Below, piece by piece: positions 19,283 to 26,997 of a DNA stretch of 64,000 nt. The translations under genes were made by a program, and so were the position numbers. The stretch covers positions 76,078 through 140,077 of the forward strand of contig NZ_CP027670.1 of the NCBI RefSeq assembly GCF_003008595.1. Reading direction: 5' to 3'. This DNA is from Simplicispira suum (GTDB taxonomy: Bacteria; Pseudomonadota; Gammaproteobacteria; Burkholderiales; Burkholderiaceae_C). The notes beneath the pieces were generated by a model. It was not told the DNA's origin and did no database searches. It was given only the letters and a program-made list of their open reading frames with translations. How positions within the stretch are numbered: position 1 is the stretch's first letter; each line of letters opens with the position of its first letter.

Positions 19283-20341
19283 ATGACCCGGTTTCTCCCA
19301 TCGGCCCTGGTATCTGCCGCCTTGGTGGCCATCGCGACCCTGCAGCCCGCTGATGCCGCCCAAACGTGCTCGGGGCTACCGAAAGCGGGTACCTTGCTCG
19401 CGAGCGAGCCACTGGCAGACGGTCTGACCGCCCACTCAGCCGCAGCAGTGGTGATCCGAAATGAACTGGGGGTAGAGGCGGCAGTCATCTTGAGGAACAA
19501 AACAGACAGCTCGCGGCAGGTGTTGCGCCTGGCGTCCACCTCGGCGGCCAGCATGGTGCTTGCGGGCGCAAGCTATGGTCTGGAGATTGCAGTAGGTGAC
19601 CGCTGGTGCGACGCTGACAGAGGCTTTCTGGAAGGGAAATCCTTCCGGATCGTCGGGGGCATGAAGGCGCTCGCTGGAGCTGGCGTGGCGGTGGCCGTGA
19701 AGCGTCACGCAGCGGATCCGGCCAAGATCAACGTGGTCTTCGAACCCCTGGCCGTTGACCCTCAAGAAATGCAGCGCGCGATAGCGGCAATGCAAACTGG
19801 GTGGCGGGCTGTTCCCAGACAGGACTCATCCGATACCCCCCCGAAGCTTCAAGGGCCTGCCACCTTGCCGCAGGCTGGGCAATGGCTCACGGAATCGACC
19901 GAGCGAGTGCGCGGGGTGTTTGTGGATCACATCCAAAATGGGGCACACATCAGCACATGGCTGCGTGATGCGATGGTGCTGGGCGTGCTCCCGATGCTCT
20001 TGCTTTTCTTCTTTGGGATATGGTCGCTGGTAGGGTGGGCCCGTCGCAGGCCCCGGTCGAAGCCTGAACTCTGGATAGCGCCGAGTGTTTCTGGCGGGAC
20101 GGCATTGGCACCAGGCTATGAGGACGGCGAATCTCCCATCCGTCCGTCGCAATCAAAGCAAACCCAGATGGGCGAAGCGTTCACTAACTTCCAGCGCAAG
20201 CGGCTACTGAGCATGTGCATGGGAGATGCAGGCAAAGCACAACGGCTCATCAACTTCGAGCACAGGAGAGATTCGCGCCTATGTGACGAGGATGCGGCGC
20301 GCCGTGCCATCGAGCGCTGGGAGCGCGACATGAGCTCGTGA
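19283..20341 (+). CDS. Exported, membrane-anchored protein of unknown function
   Basis: 352 residues from ATG 19283, with signal peptide (LVAIATLQPADAA) and one strong membrane segment near residues 233-257 (VLGVLPMLLLFFFGIWSLVGWA). That gives a periplasmic N-terminal domain with several cysteines and a cytoplasmic tail of about 95 residues ending in a charged helix (FEHRRDSRLCDEDAARRAIE). The longer in-frame opening back to 18917 overlaps dsbC and is not real. No family recognised. Confidence 0.6.
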   Translation: MTRFLPSALVSAALVAIATLQPADAAQTCSGLPKAGTLLASEPLADGLTAHSAAAVVIRNELGVEAAVILRNKTDSSRQVLRLASTSAASMVLAGASYGLEIAVGDRWCDADRGFLEGKSFRIVGGMKALAGAGVAVAVKRHAADPAKINVVFEPLAVDPQEMQRAIAAMQTGWRAVPRQDSSDTPPKLQGPATLPQAGQWLTESTERVRGVFVDHIQNGAHISTWLRDAMVLGVLPMLLLFFFGIWSLVGWARRRPRSKPELWIAPSVSGGTALAPGYEDGESPIRPSQSKQTQMGEAFTNFQRKRLLSMCMGDAGKAQRLINFEHRRDSRLCDEDAARRAIERWERDMSS

Positions 20342-20376
20342 TCGGCGCGACGCGCAACGATGGGGGGTGGCGCATA

Positions 20377-20396
20377 TACTGTGAAGATGTACAGTT
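20377..20396 (+). promoter_or_regulatory. LexA (SOS) box of umuDC
   Basis: TACTGT-N8-ACAGTT, an exact match to the gamma/betaproteobacterial CTGT-N8-ACAG core (CTGT 20379-20382, ACAG 20391-20394), immediately at the 5' end of umuD. It indicates DNA-damage-inducible expression of the polymerase V pair. Confidence 0.8.
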
Positions 20397-20869
20397 GTTC
20401 TGTGTCATCGCTCCCCAATTCGGAAGCTCGCCTGTTCGGGCGTGCATCGATAGATCCATGCACTTTGGAGTTGCCACTTGCTGCAGTCCGCGCCAAGTTG
20501 GGGTTCCCTTCGCCGGCTGAGGATTTCCAAGATGGCGCGATCGACCTGAACCGCTATCTGGTGCGCAATCCAGCGGCGACTTTCCTGTATCGCGCTCATG
20601 GCAACTCAATGCTGGACGCGGGCATCGTGAGCGGTGACGTTCTGGTTGTTGATCGTAGCGAGCAACCGCAAGACGGTGACATCGTGCTCGCACAGTGGGA
20701 GGGTAACGCGCCGGTGTGCAAGGTGCTGCGCTTGCGCAGCGCGCACATGGAGCTGCACAGTTGCAATTCACAGGTTCCTCCGATCATCATCAAGGGGGAG
20801 TGCGAGGTGGAGGTGTTCGCTGTCGTGGCGGTCGCCAGACAAGTTCGGCGGGAGCACGCCAGTCGGTAA
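20387..20869 (+). CDS. umuD: UmuD-like S24 peptidase, polymerase V subunit
   Basis: Self-cleaving SOS mutagenesis protein that activates UmuC. The family block is unmistakable: GFPSPAEDFQDGAIDLNRYL, then the serine in HGNSM and the lysine in VCKVLRL as the Ser-Lys dyad. The cleavage junction reads Leu-Gly (AKLG/FPSP) rather than the usual Cys- or Ala-Gly. The start is uncertain: ATG 20387 lies inside the LexA box, ATG 20360 lies before it, and GTG 20402 is an alternative giving a length nearer the family norm (about 140). It ends 2 nt before umuC. Confidence 0.85.
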   Translation: MYSCSVSSLPNSEARLFGRASIDPCTLELPLAAVRAKLGFPSPAEDFQDGAIDLNRYLVRNPAATFLYRAHGNSMLDAGIVSGDVLVVDRSEQPQDGDIVLAQWEGNAPVCKVLRLRSAHMELHSCNSQVPPIIIKGECEVEVFAVVAVARQVRREHASR

Positions 20870-20871
20870 GC

Positions 20872-22158
20872 ATGTTCGCTCTGATTGACATGAACAACTT
20901 CTACGCGAACTGCGAAAGGTTGTTCCAGCCCGAACTGCGCGGCAGGCCATTGATCGTCTTGTCCAACAACGATGGCTGCGCCATTGCGCGCAGCGATGAA
21001 GCCAAGGCCCTCGGCGTGAAGATGGGCCAGGCGCTGCATCTGATACCCCCAGCGGTTCGCCGTCAGCTCGCCGTGCGCTCAGCCAATTTCGCGCTGTATG
21101 GCGACATCTCGGCGCGCATCGGGACAATCCTAAGAGAGGCGGCGCCGCGCATCGAGACCTACAGCATCGACGAGTCATTCCTTGATCTGCAGGGCATGCG
21201 TGATCGCACCAGGTTCGCCTTCGATTTGCGCGCGCGAGTGCAACGCTGGACGGGCATCGCCAACTGCGTTGGCATAGGGCCGACAAAGACTCTGGCCAAG
21301 CTGGCGAATTACGTGGCCAAGAGCGCTGTGCGCAAGCCCGGAAGCTATCCGGCAAGCCTCGGCGGTGTGGCCAACTTGGCGGAGATGACAACGGCCGATC
21401 TGTACACCATCTTGCGGGCGACCCCGGTGGATGAGGTCTGGGGGGTTGGGCGAAAGTGGGGAGCACGGCTGCAAGAGATGGGCATCACGACCGCGGCCGA
21501 TCTGCGGGATGCTCCCGTGTCGCTTGTTTTGGAGCGCTTTGGGGTGGTGCTCGCGCGCACGCAGCAGGAGTTGGCTGGGAGCCCCTGCATAGATCTGCAG
21601 GAGGTCGAGCCTGACCGACAACAGATCATGGTTAGCCGGTCCTTTGGTGCCAAGGTGGGGGAACACGAAGCAGTGTTTCAGGCGCTGGCCACGTTTGCCG
21701 TTCGAGCGTGCGAAAAGCTTCGCCAGCGCAGCCTTACGACTGCTGCTGTGGGGATATTTGTCGGAACCGATGTGTTCGACCGGGGCCCCTTTCAGCACTT
21801 CCCTCATCGCAGCATGAACCTGCCTGCGGCAACGAGTGACACCCGGATCGTGCTCGAAGCGGTGCGCCAGATGCACCGAGGAATGCTCAAGCCGAAGACG
21901 CTCTACAAGCGTGCAGGTGTTTGGTTAATGGATTTGGCGCGCCCGCAAGTGTTGCAGCGGGATCTGTTTGGCGATGGGCGAGTGGGCGATGATGAGCTCA
22001 TGGCCGCGATCGATGCGATCAACAATCGTTGGGGGCGCGGCACAATTGGCGTGGCGGCAAGTGGTTGGGCGGCACGCCCGCAGTGGGCGATGCGCCAGAG
22101 GCACCTGTCGCGCAGGTGGACCACGAGCATTGCAGAGCTGCCGGTAGCGCGGTGCTAG
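20872..22158 (+). CDS. umuC: UmuC, Y-family translesion DNA polymerase V catalytic subunit
   Basis: Error-prone polymerase that copies past lesions once activated by UmuD' and RecA. 428 residues starting MFALIDMNNFYANCER; the catalytic residues are D6 of ALIDMNNF and the YSIDESFLD acidic pair; SNNDGCAIARS is also typical. Helix-hairpin-helix region VDEVWGVGRKWGARL. The C-terminus (NRWGRGTIGVAASG) matches the DUF4113 tail of plasmid UmuC. UmuDC homologues (RumAB) occur on SXT/R391-type elements. Confidence 0.95.
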   Translation: MFALIDMNNFYANCERLFQPELRGRPLIVLSNNDGCAIARSDEAKALGVKMGQALHLIPPAVRRQLAVRSANFALYGDISARIGTILREAAPRIETYSIDESFLDLQGMRDRTRFAFDLRARVQRWTGIANCVGIGPTKTLAKLANYVAKSAVRKPGSYPASLGGVANLAEMTTADLYTILRATPVDEVWGVGRKWGARLQEMGITTAADLRDAPVSLVLERFGVVLARTQQELAGSPCIDLQEVEPDRQQIMVSRSFGAKVGEHEAVFQALATFAVRACEKLRQRSLTTAAVGIFVGTDVFDRGPFQHFPHRSMNLPAATSDTRIVLEAVRQMHRGMLKPKTLYKRAGVWLMDLARPQVLQRDLFGDGRVGDDELMAAIDAINNRWGRGTIGVAASGWAARPQWAMRQRHLSRRWTTSIAELPVARC

Positions 22159-22315
22159 CGCGCCCGAGAATGGCGGCTATCAGATTGAGTGGGGGGTAGC
22201 GCAGTCATGGTCCTCAAACTTGCATATGGTTGGTTGTGTTGATAGGCCTGAAGGTCTCTTATTCTGCGCTCCCAACCGATCCAGGAATCGCACAGCTTGC
22301 CTCGGGTGGTGTGCG

Positions 22316-22624
22316 CTAAAACGGAGCCACTTCAGGGCCAACTTCAACCAACGTGGATGAGACATGCTCCACCAGTGGCTCCCCGTGAAAAGTGACACGC
22401 GAGGGCACCGTTAGGGGTATTGCGGCCTCGACGATCTGAAAAATTCCAAAGGTCCGCCCAGGATGCTCACGGCCAAGGCGCTGTGCTTCCGACCGTGCGC
22501 TGATCAGCGATGTCTGCAGCACACTCGGGCGCCCCTTCTCGTCGATCCGCTTCGCGCCGCGATACCCTTCCCAGGCATGGGCATCGGTGATGTCGAGGAT
22601 GAGGCAAGGGGTTTCGTTGTCCAT
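22316..22624 (-). CDS. Small protein of unknown function
   Basis: 102 residues with a textbook SD (AGGAGG, 5 nt before ATG 22624). Composition is ordinary soluble alpha/beta (CLILDITDAHAWEGYRGAKR). Last gene of the minus-strand operon, 9 nt after the DUF1294 gene. Not recognised. Confidence 0.6.
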   Translation of the reverse strand: MDNETPCLILDITDAHAWEGYRGAKRIDEKGRPSVLQTSLISARSEAQRLGREHPGRTFGIFQIVEAAIPLTVPSRVTFHGEPLVEHVSSTLVEVGPEVAPF

Positions 22625-22633
22625 CGGGACCTC

Positions 22634-23029
22634 CTAAAGAATCCAGAGCATCGCGTACGTGCCGCCGAGGTTTAGCAGCACGCACAACCAGGACGAGACC
22701 AGGAATCCGGTTTTCAGGGTCTTGTGCCGAAACAGTTGCCTGGCGAGGTATGCCATGGGCCAACCCCCCAGTACCTCCAGCGTATGCAATCGCGCTTCGC
22801 TCACTCGCCAACCCCGGCGAAGCGCGGCAAGCTTGTCGGCCCTGTACACCAGCAGCGTCACTATGTTAAGCAGCAGCAGCGCGGCAAGCCAATGCCACGA
22901 AACGATCCCTGAGAACACGGCGCGCAGCCAGAGGGTGCTCCAGATGATCGACAAGATGGCGACAACCACTGGCGCGAGTGCCCCTCGGGTACGTTTCTTC
23001 GGCCGGTTGGACGCTGTTGCCGATCGCAT
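22634..23029 (-). CDS. DUF1294 family membrane protein
   Basis: 131 residues with about three membrane segments (VVVAILSIIWSTLWL, WLAALLLLNIVTLLVYRADK, GFLVSSWLCVLLNLGGTY). Between them lies the DUF1294 signature: YRADKLAALRRGWRVSEARL, then LHTLEVLGGWPMAYLARQLF and RHKTLKTGF. Function unknown; often on mobile elements. It lies 6 nt after the DUF411 gene. Confidence 0.8.
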   Translation of the reverse strand: MRSATASNRPKKRTRGALAPVVVAILSIIWSTLWLRAVFSGIVSWHWLAALLLLNIVTLLVYRADKLAALRRGWRVSEARLHTLEVLGGWPMAYLARQLFRHKTLKTGFLVSSWLCVLLNLGGTYAMLWIL

Positions 23030-23035
23030 GCGGCC

Positions 23036-23515
23036 TCAGTGCCTGGCGAATACGCGGGTCTTGATCTGACCGCCCGGTGTCTTGCTCACCAGCAGAACGG
23101 AATAGGGGTCCATGCGTCCACGATACGCAGGGCCATCCATCCCAGGGCTACCGATTGGCATGCCGGGGTTGGCCAAGCCGATGGCGTCAGGCCCTAATTT
23201 GAGCAGTCGAAGCACGTCTTCGGCGGGGATGTGACCTTCAAGCAGGTAGTCATTGACCAATGCCGTGTGGCACGAACCGAGGGCGTCTGGCAGGCCCAGG
23301 CGCGCGCGAATTTCTTGGTTGCCGTCCTCGTGCTGCCTGACCTGAAATCCGTGCGCACGCATGTGTTCAACCCAGAATTTGCAGCAACCGCAACTGGGGT
23401 CTTTCCAGACATCGACGATGGGCAAACGCGACTTTTCGGGCGCTGCCGCCCATGCCGAGGCGGTGCCAGTCAGGAATACGGCGGGAAGTGAGGCAAGAAG
23501 GGATCGGCGTTTCAT
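23036..23515 (-). CDS. DUF411 family, putative copper/metal-binding periplasmic protein
   Basis: 159 residues with signal peptide (SLPAVFLTGTASAWA). The DUF411 pattern is clear: VWKDPSCGCCKFWVEHM (thiol-rich CGCC), then LGSCHTALVNDYLLEGHIPA and GLANPGMPIGSPGM. DUF411 proteins are associated with copper handling. Here it follows a cluster of disulfide enzymes, so a role in protecting or supplying thiols is possible (inference). Confidence 0.8.
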   Translation of the reverse strand: MKRRSLLASLPAVFLTGTASAWAAAPEKSRLPIVDVWKDPSCGCCKFWVEHMRAHGFQVRQHEDGNQEIRARLGLPDALGSCHTALVNDYLLEGHIPAEDVLRLLKLGPDAIGLANPGMPIGSPGMDGPAYRGRMDPYSVLLVSKTPGGQIKTRVFARH

Positions 23516-23629
23516 CCTGGTGTCTTCAGTTCAAAGATGAGGGAGGGGTGAAGTGGTATCGCGTGGAGCTTCATTGCGCGCTTCGCGAGCTGTGCAACAC
23601 GGTGGGTCCTCTGCCTGTGGGCGGGGCTT

Positions 23630-23824
23630 CTACGGCTGGAGGCTGACGCGCTGGGAAATGATTGCGCGTACGCTGGCGAGCTCCCGTGCGCTCTCCTCAT
23701 CGGCTGCGGAGATCAACACAAAGTCGTCGCTCATCCACGAATACGGCGCACCGTCTCCGACAGCCTGCAGCGTGCCGTCTGGCCACACTCGGTAAAAGTC
23801 GTACTCGCTGCCAGAGTTGGCCAA
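23630..23824 (-). CDS. Small protein, translationally coupled to upstream gene
   Basis: 64 residues from TTG 23824, whose SD (GAGG) overlaps the stop of the preceding Dsb-like gene 9 nt upstream. Sequence (MANSGSEYDFYRVWPDGTLQ...) reads as a compact soluble protein. Not recognised; followed by a 114-nt gap before the DUF411 gene. Confidence 0.45.
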   Translation of the reverse strand: MANSGSEYDFYRVWPDGTLQAVGDGAPYSWMSDDFVLISAADEESARELASVRAIISQRVSLQP

Positions 23825-23833
23825 AACAGAGCC

Positions 23834-24832
23834 TCACCGGGTCAGTAGCGTTTCCCAGTCCTGCCGGGACTGGGGCAGCATCACGTACTTGACCGATTCG
23901 CCCTTGGTGTCGTACACGAGCGGCAGGGTATCCAGGCGTGCCAGCATGGCTTGGTTGGAGTTGTCTTCGAGCTGGAAGATGCCAAGCCCCATGGCTTGTT
24001 TGAGCTTGGCTTCCTTGCGCAGGCGAGAGGGTTCCATCCAGGGGGTGTCCTTACCCTTCTCGGCAAACTCCATGAGTCGCTGGATACCGTCGCCCGAGAC
24101 CTTCTGGTACCCCATCGCCATGGCCATGGCGCCGGTGGCTTTTTCGTCCTTCCCAGCGGACACAAGCACGATGCGCAGGCCGCGGGTCTTTTTGCCGCTC
24201 TTCACGAGCGATTGCTGCAGGCGCACGACATTCAGCAAAGAGGATCGGCCAGACTCATGCCCGAGGTCCACCACGAACTGCACAGGGGCGGCCTTGCTGT
24301 CTTTGCTCCCATCCACTACCAGACCGTGCATGCCTTGAGGCCGCAGTGCATTGGCCGGGTTGTCGGCCAGCGTGCCGCGGACATAGCGCTCAGTCATCAG
24401 GTTCAGGTCACGCTCCTTCTCCATGTCGATCAGCATGCCGACGAACAGGTAGCGGCTGGATTTGTCCGTATAGAACACGAACAGCTCCTGCTTACCCTCA
24501 GGGTGCTGGTCGTTCATGATGTCGGCCTGCACCACGAAGCCATTCAGGCCTTGCACAGGTGTTTCCACCTTGCTCACCACCTTCGGGTTTTTGACTTCGC
24601 CTCGATCGCCGCTGCTCAGCATGGCTTCGAGTTTTTCGCTCTTCTTGAGCCAGTCCGGAATGCTGGGGTCGTCTTGCGAAATCGCAGAGGCCTTTACGCT
24701 CGCTTCCGCATTGAGGGGAGACTGCTTTGCGAAATACCCGGAAATTCCGTCAGCGGCCTGTGCGACGGGCATGGCCAGAATGCAGGCAAAACACCCAATG
24801 GAGAATACGAGCCGGGTCAGCTTAAAGCGCAT
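23834..24832 (-). CDS. DsbC/DsbG-like thioredoxin-fold protein lacking the CxxC pair
   Basis: 332 residues with signal peptide (ACILAMPVAQAA). The order resembles DsbG: a basic N-terminal part, a GLNGFVVQADIMNDQHPEGKQ segment, FVFYTDKSSRYLFVGMLIDM, then a thioredoxin-like domain. At the place of the active site stands VVDLGHESGRSSL: no cysteine is present, and the mature protein has none. It may be a chaperone-like or structural homologue that lost catalysis. Its start overlaps the end of the DsbA-like gene by 11 nt. Confidence 0.65.
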   Translation of the reverse strand: MRFKLTRLVFSIGCFACILAMPVAQAADGISGYFAKQSPLNAEASVKASAISQDDPSIPDWLKKSEKLEAMLSSGDRGEVKNPKVVSKVETPVQGLNGFVVQADIMNDQHPEGKQELFVFYTDKSSRYLFVGMLIDMEKERDLNLMTERYVRGTLADNPANALRPQGMHGLVVDGSKDSKAAPVQFVVDLGHESGRSSLLNVVRLQQSLVKSGKKTRGLRIVLVSAGKDEKATGAMAMAMGYQKVSGDGIQRLMEFAEKGKDTPWMEPSRLRKEAKLKQAMGLGIFQLEDNSNQAMLARLDTLPLVYDTKGESVKYVMLPQSRQDWETLLTR

Positions 24833-25538
24833 TGAGCCCCCCTTGAATAAGACGGCTGGTCAGGGCATTGAGCAGCAACAGAAACTGCTGGGGATCGCCG
24901 CCAGCGTGGTCCGGGGTCACAACGACCTGGCCGCCGATCGCAACTGAAGGGGTCGCCTTCAGACCGTACGTCGAAATCATCATGGCGTGGTTCGGGATCT
25001 GCTTTTCGATTGCTGCTCCGTGCTGCTTGATGAACGCGCGCAGATTTACCAACGGCACTTCCGCTTGCTGGCCAATGAGCCGGATCACTTCATCGGCAGT
25101 GATGATTTGCTTGGGGGCAACGCCAGCATCCTTGTCACCCTGCACGTAGGTGTACATGGCGTAGTCGTAGAGCTTGAGCTTGGACGGTGCCAAGCCTTGC
25201 ATGAGCAGACGACCATAGATGGCCAGGACCAGGTTGTCGGAGTCCGATGTGAGGACAGGAGTGGCCTCAAAGCGCAGAGGCGAGGGGAGGGTGTTGCCCC
25301 ATTGAACGATGCCGTTGTGATAGCTGCGACAAAACTGGCAGTCATAGGTAAAGAGCAGGCGAACGCGGTCTTTGTCCGCCTTGACGACTGAGGGCACTTT
25401 GTCGTAGGGCTTGCCGACCGGGCTCTCAGGAGCCGTATCCTGCAGGCTTGTGGTTCGCCTTTTCTCCAGCCCGTAGGAGGGAAGGGTGGCCAAGGCAATG
25501 GCGCCGAGAAGCGCTCGGCGAGCTACAGAGAAGGACAT
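24822..25538 (-). CDS. DsbA-like thiol:disulfide oxidoreductase
   Basis: 238 residues with an N-terminal export signal (RRALLGAIALATLPSYG). Thioredoxin fold with active site C-Q-F-C (LLFTYDCQFCRSYHNG) and cis-Pro loop KATPSVAIGG; a helical insert between them is DsbA-like. Probable periplasmic oxidant for Cys-rich transfer proteins. It is 5 nt downstream of the secretion-ATPase gene and overlaps the cysteine-free Dsb-like gene. Confidence 0.8.
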   Translation of the reverse strand: MSFSVARRALLGAIALATLPSYGLEKRRTTSLQDTAPESPVGKPYDKVPSVVKADKDRVRLLFTYDCQFCRSYHNGIVQWGNTLPSPLRFEATPVLTSDSDNLVLAIYGRLLMQGLAPSKLKLYDYAMYTYVQGDKDAGVAPKQIITADEVIRLIGQQAEVPLVNLRAFIKQHGAAIEKQIPNHAMMISTYGLKATPSVAIGGQVVVTPDHAGGDPQQFLLLLNALTSRLIQGGLNAL

Positions 25539-25543
25539 TTCAA

Positions 25544-26818
25544 CTACTCGACAATGAAACTGGAGCCAGCCACCGACATGGATTCGTGCAATGAAGTGAC
25601 GCCCGAGAGCACCATGCGCATTGCATGCTGCGAGAGCGTCTGGTACTGGTCCTGGGCACGAGCTGCGCGCTCAAGGCCCTTGAGGTCGCCTTCCTCCACC
25701 GCTTGACGAACCTCCTGTGTGGGGAGGATCAATTCGAATACCGGCGTGCGGCCAACCCAGCCGCGCGAGCAGTGTTCGCAGCCATCCCGGTTGGCGGCGT
25801 AAACCACGTCAGTGCAATTCACTTCGGATTCGGGCACGCCCTGAGCCAGCATTTGCGCGCGGGCATACGAATCGATGGGCTTGGCCACGCGGCAGTGCGG
25901 GCACAAGCAGCGCACCAGGCGTTGCGCCATGAACCCACCAATGGACGCAGCCAGCGCGTTGGCGTCCACGCCCAGATCCAACATGCGGGTAAGAGAGATC
26001 GCGGCGCTGTTGGTGTGCAGTGTCGAAAGAACGATATGCCCAGTCAGGGAAGCCTGCGTTGCGATGCGCGCGGTGTCGCTGTCACGAATTTCGCCGACCA
26101 GGATCACATCCGGGTCTTGGCGCAGCATCGATTTGAGCGCCGAGGCGAACGTGAGGTGCTCATTTGTCTGGGATTGGACGATTCCAGAGATTCGGTATTC
26201 GATCGGGTCCTCGGCGGTAATGATTTTTACCTTCGGGGTGTTCAGGTGTTGCAAGATGCCATAAAGGGTGGTGGTTTTGCCCGATCCCGTGGGGCCCGTC
26301 ACCAGCAGCAGCCCCTGGGGTTGCGCCACGATCATTTTGATCGCATCACGAACGGCACTTGGCATTTGCAGCTCATCGAGCCGCATCAAGGTCGAGGCCT
26401 GGTCCAACAGGCGACACACGATGGACTGCCCGACGCCGGTGGGCAGGATGCTCACCCGAACGTCCACCATGCGCCCATCCACCGAAAAGCGGAACTTCCC
26501 GTCTTGGGGGGTCAGCCGCTCCATGAGCGACTTCTTGCACTTGACCCGAAATTGCTTATCGAACTCCCGAGATGCCTGTAGCGGCTTGCGCGCAACTTCG
26601 TACAGCTCGCCATTTCTGCGGAAGCGCACGATGCACTCGCTTTCCGTGTCCTCGAAATGCACATCGCTGACCGCCTCTCGGGCCGCAGTGCAAAACACTT
26701 CATTGAGAAAAGCGACCGAGCTCGCGTCGGTCGCTCCCGTCGAGATGAACTCGGCGGGTTCTTTCGCAATTTCGTGGTGCACCCTGGTGTTGGCGCGGGT
26801 CTGCACTTCCATGTACAT
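25544..26818 (-). CDS. GspE/PilB/PilT-family secretion ATPase
   Basis: 424 residues from ATG 26818 (SD AGAGGA, 6-nt spacing); the frame extends 42 codons further but without a ribosome site. It contains Walker A GPTGSGKTTT (about 175-184), Asp box ITAEDPIEYRI, Walker B DPDVILVGEIRD (about 235-246), His box STLHTNSAA, and a zinc-binding tetracysteine CPHC...CEHC (306/309, 347/350) as in GspE and PilB. Such ATPases power type II secretion or type IV pili. No pilin or secretin gene is visible here, so its machine is unknown; a conjugation accessory role is possible. First gene of the minus-strand operon. Confidence 0.85.
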   Translation of the reverse strand: MYMEVQTRANTRVHHEIAKEPAEFISTGATDASSVAFLNEVFCTAAREAVSDVHFEDTESECIVRFRRNGELYEVARKPLQASREFDKQFRVKCKKSLMERLTPQDGKFRFSVDGRMVDVRVSILPTGVGQSIVCRLLDQASTLMRLDELQMPSAVRDAIKMIVAQPQGLLLVTGPTGSGKTTTLYGILQHLNTPKVKIITAEDPIEYRISGIVQSQTNEHLTFASALKSMLRQDPDVILVGEIRDSDTARIATQASLTGHIVLSTLHTNSAAISLTRMLDLGVDANALAASIGGFMAQRLVRCLCPHCRVAKPIDSYARAQMLAQGVPESEVNCTDVVYAANRDGCEHCSRGWVGRTPVFELILPTQEVRQAVEEGDLKGLERAARAQDQYQTLSQHAMRMVLSGVTSLHESMSVAGSSFIVE

Positions 26819-26938
26819 AGGAGATCCTCTGTATCCACTCGATAGAGAGCCATCATAGGAAACGAGGTGCGGCAAATGATGCTGAAATACGACAAAAACG
26901 GGCCTGTTTGCGCTCTGGAATAGCTTTCTCAATAAGCG

Positions 26939-26966
26939 TTGCAATTCAAATCAAAACAGATACAAT
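26939..26966 (+). promoter_or_regulatory. Candidate sigma-70 promoter of the SF1 helicase gene
   Basis: TTGCAA (26939-26944), a 16-bp spacer and TACAAT (26961-26966) lie 31 bp before the helicase ATG, in the divergent interval between the ATPase operon and the helicase. Confidence 0.5.
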
Positions 26967-26997
26967 TGGAATCAGAGATAAGGCATTAATTAAAATC

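Noticed and set aside
20716..20871. Longer umuC starting upstream
   Set aside because: Overlaps umuD; family start MFALIDMNNFY is at 20872.
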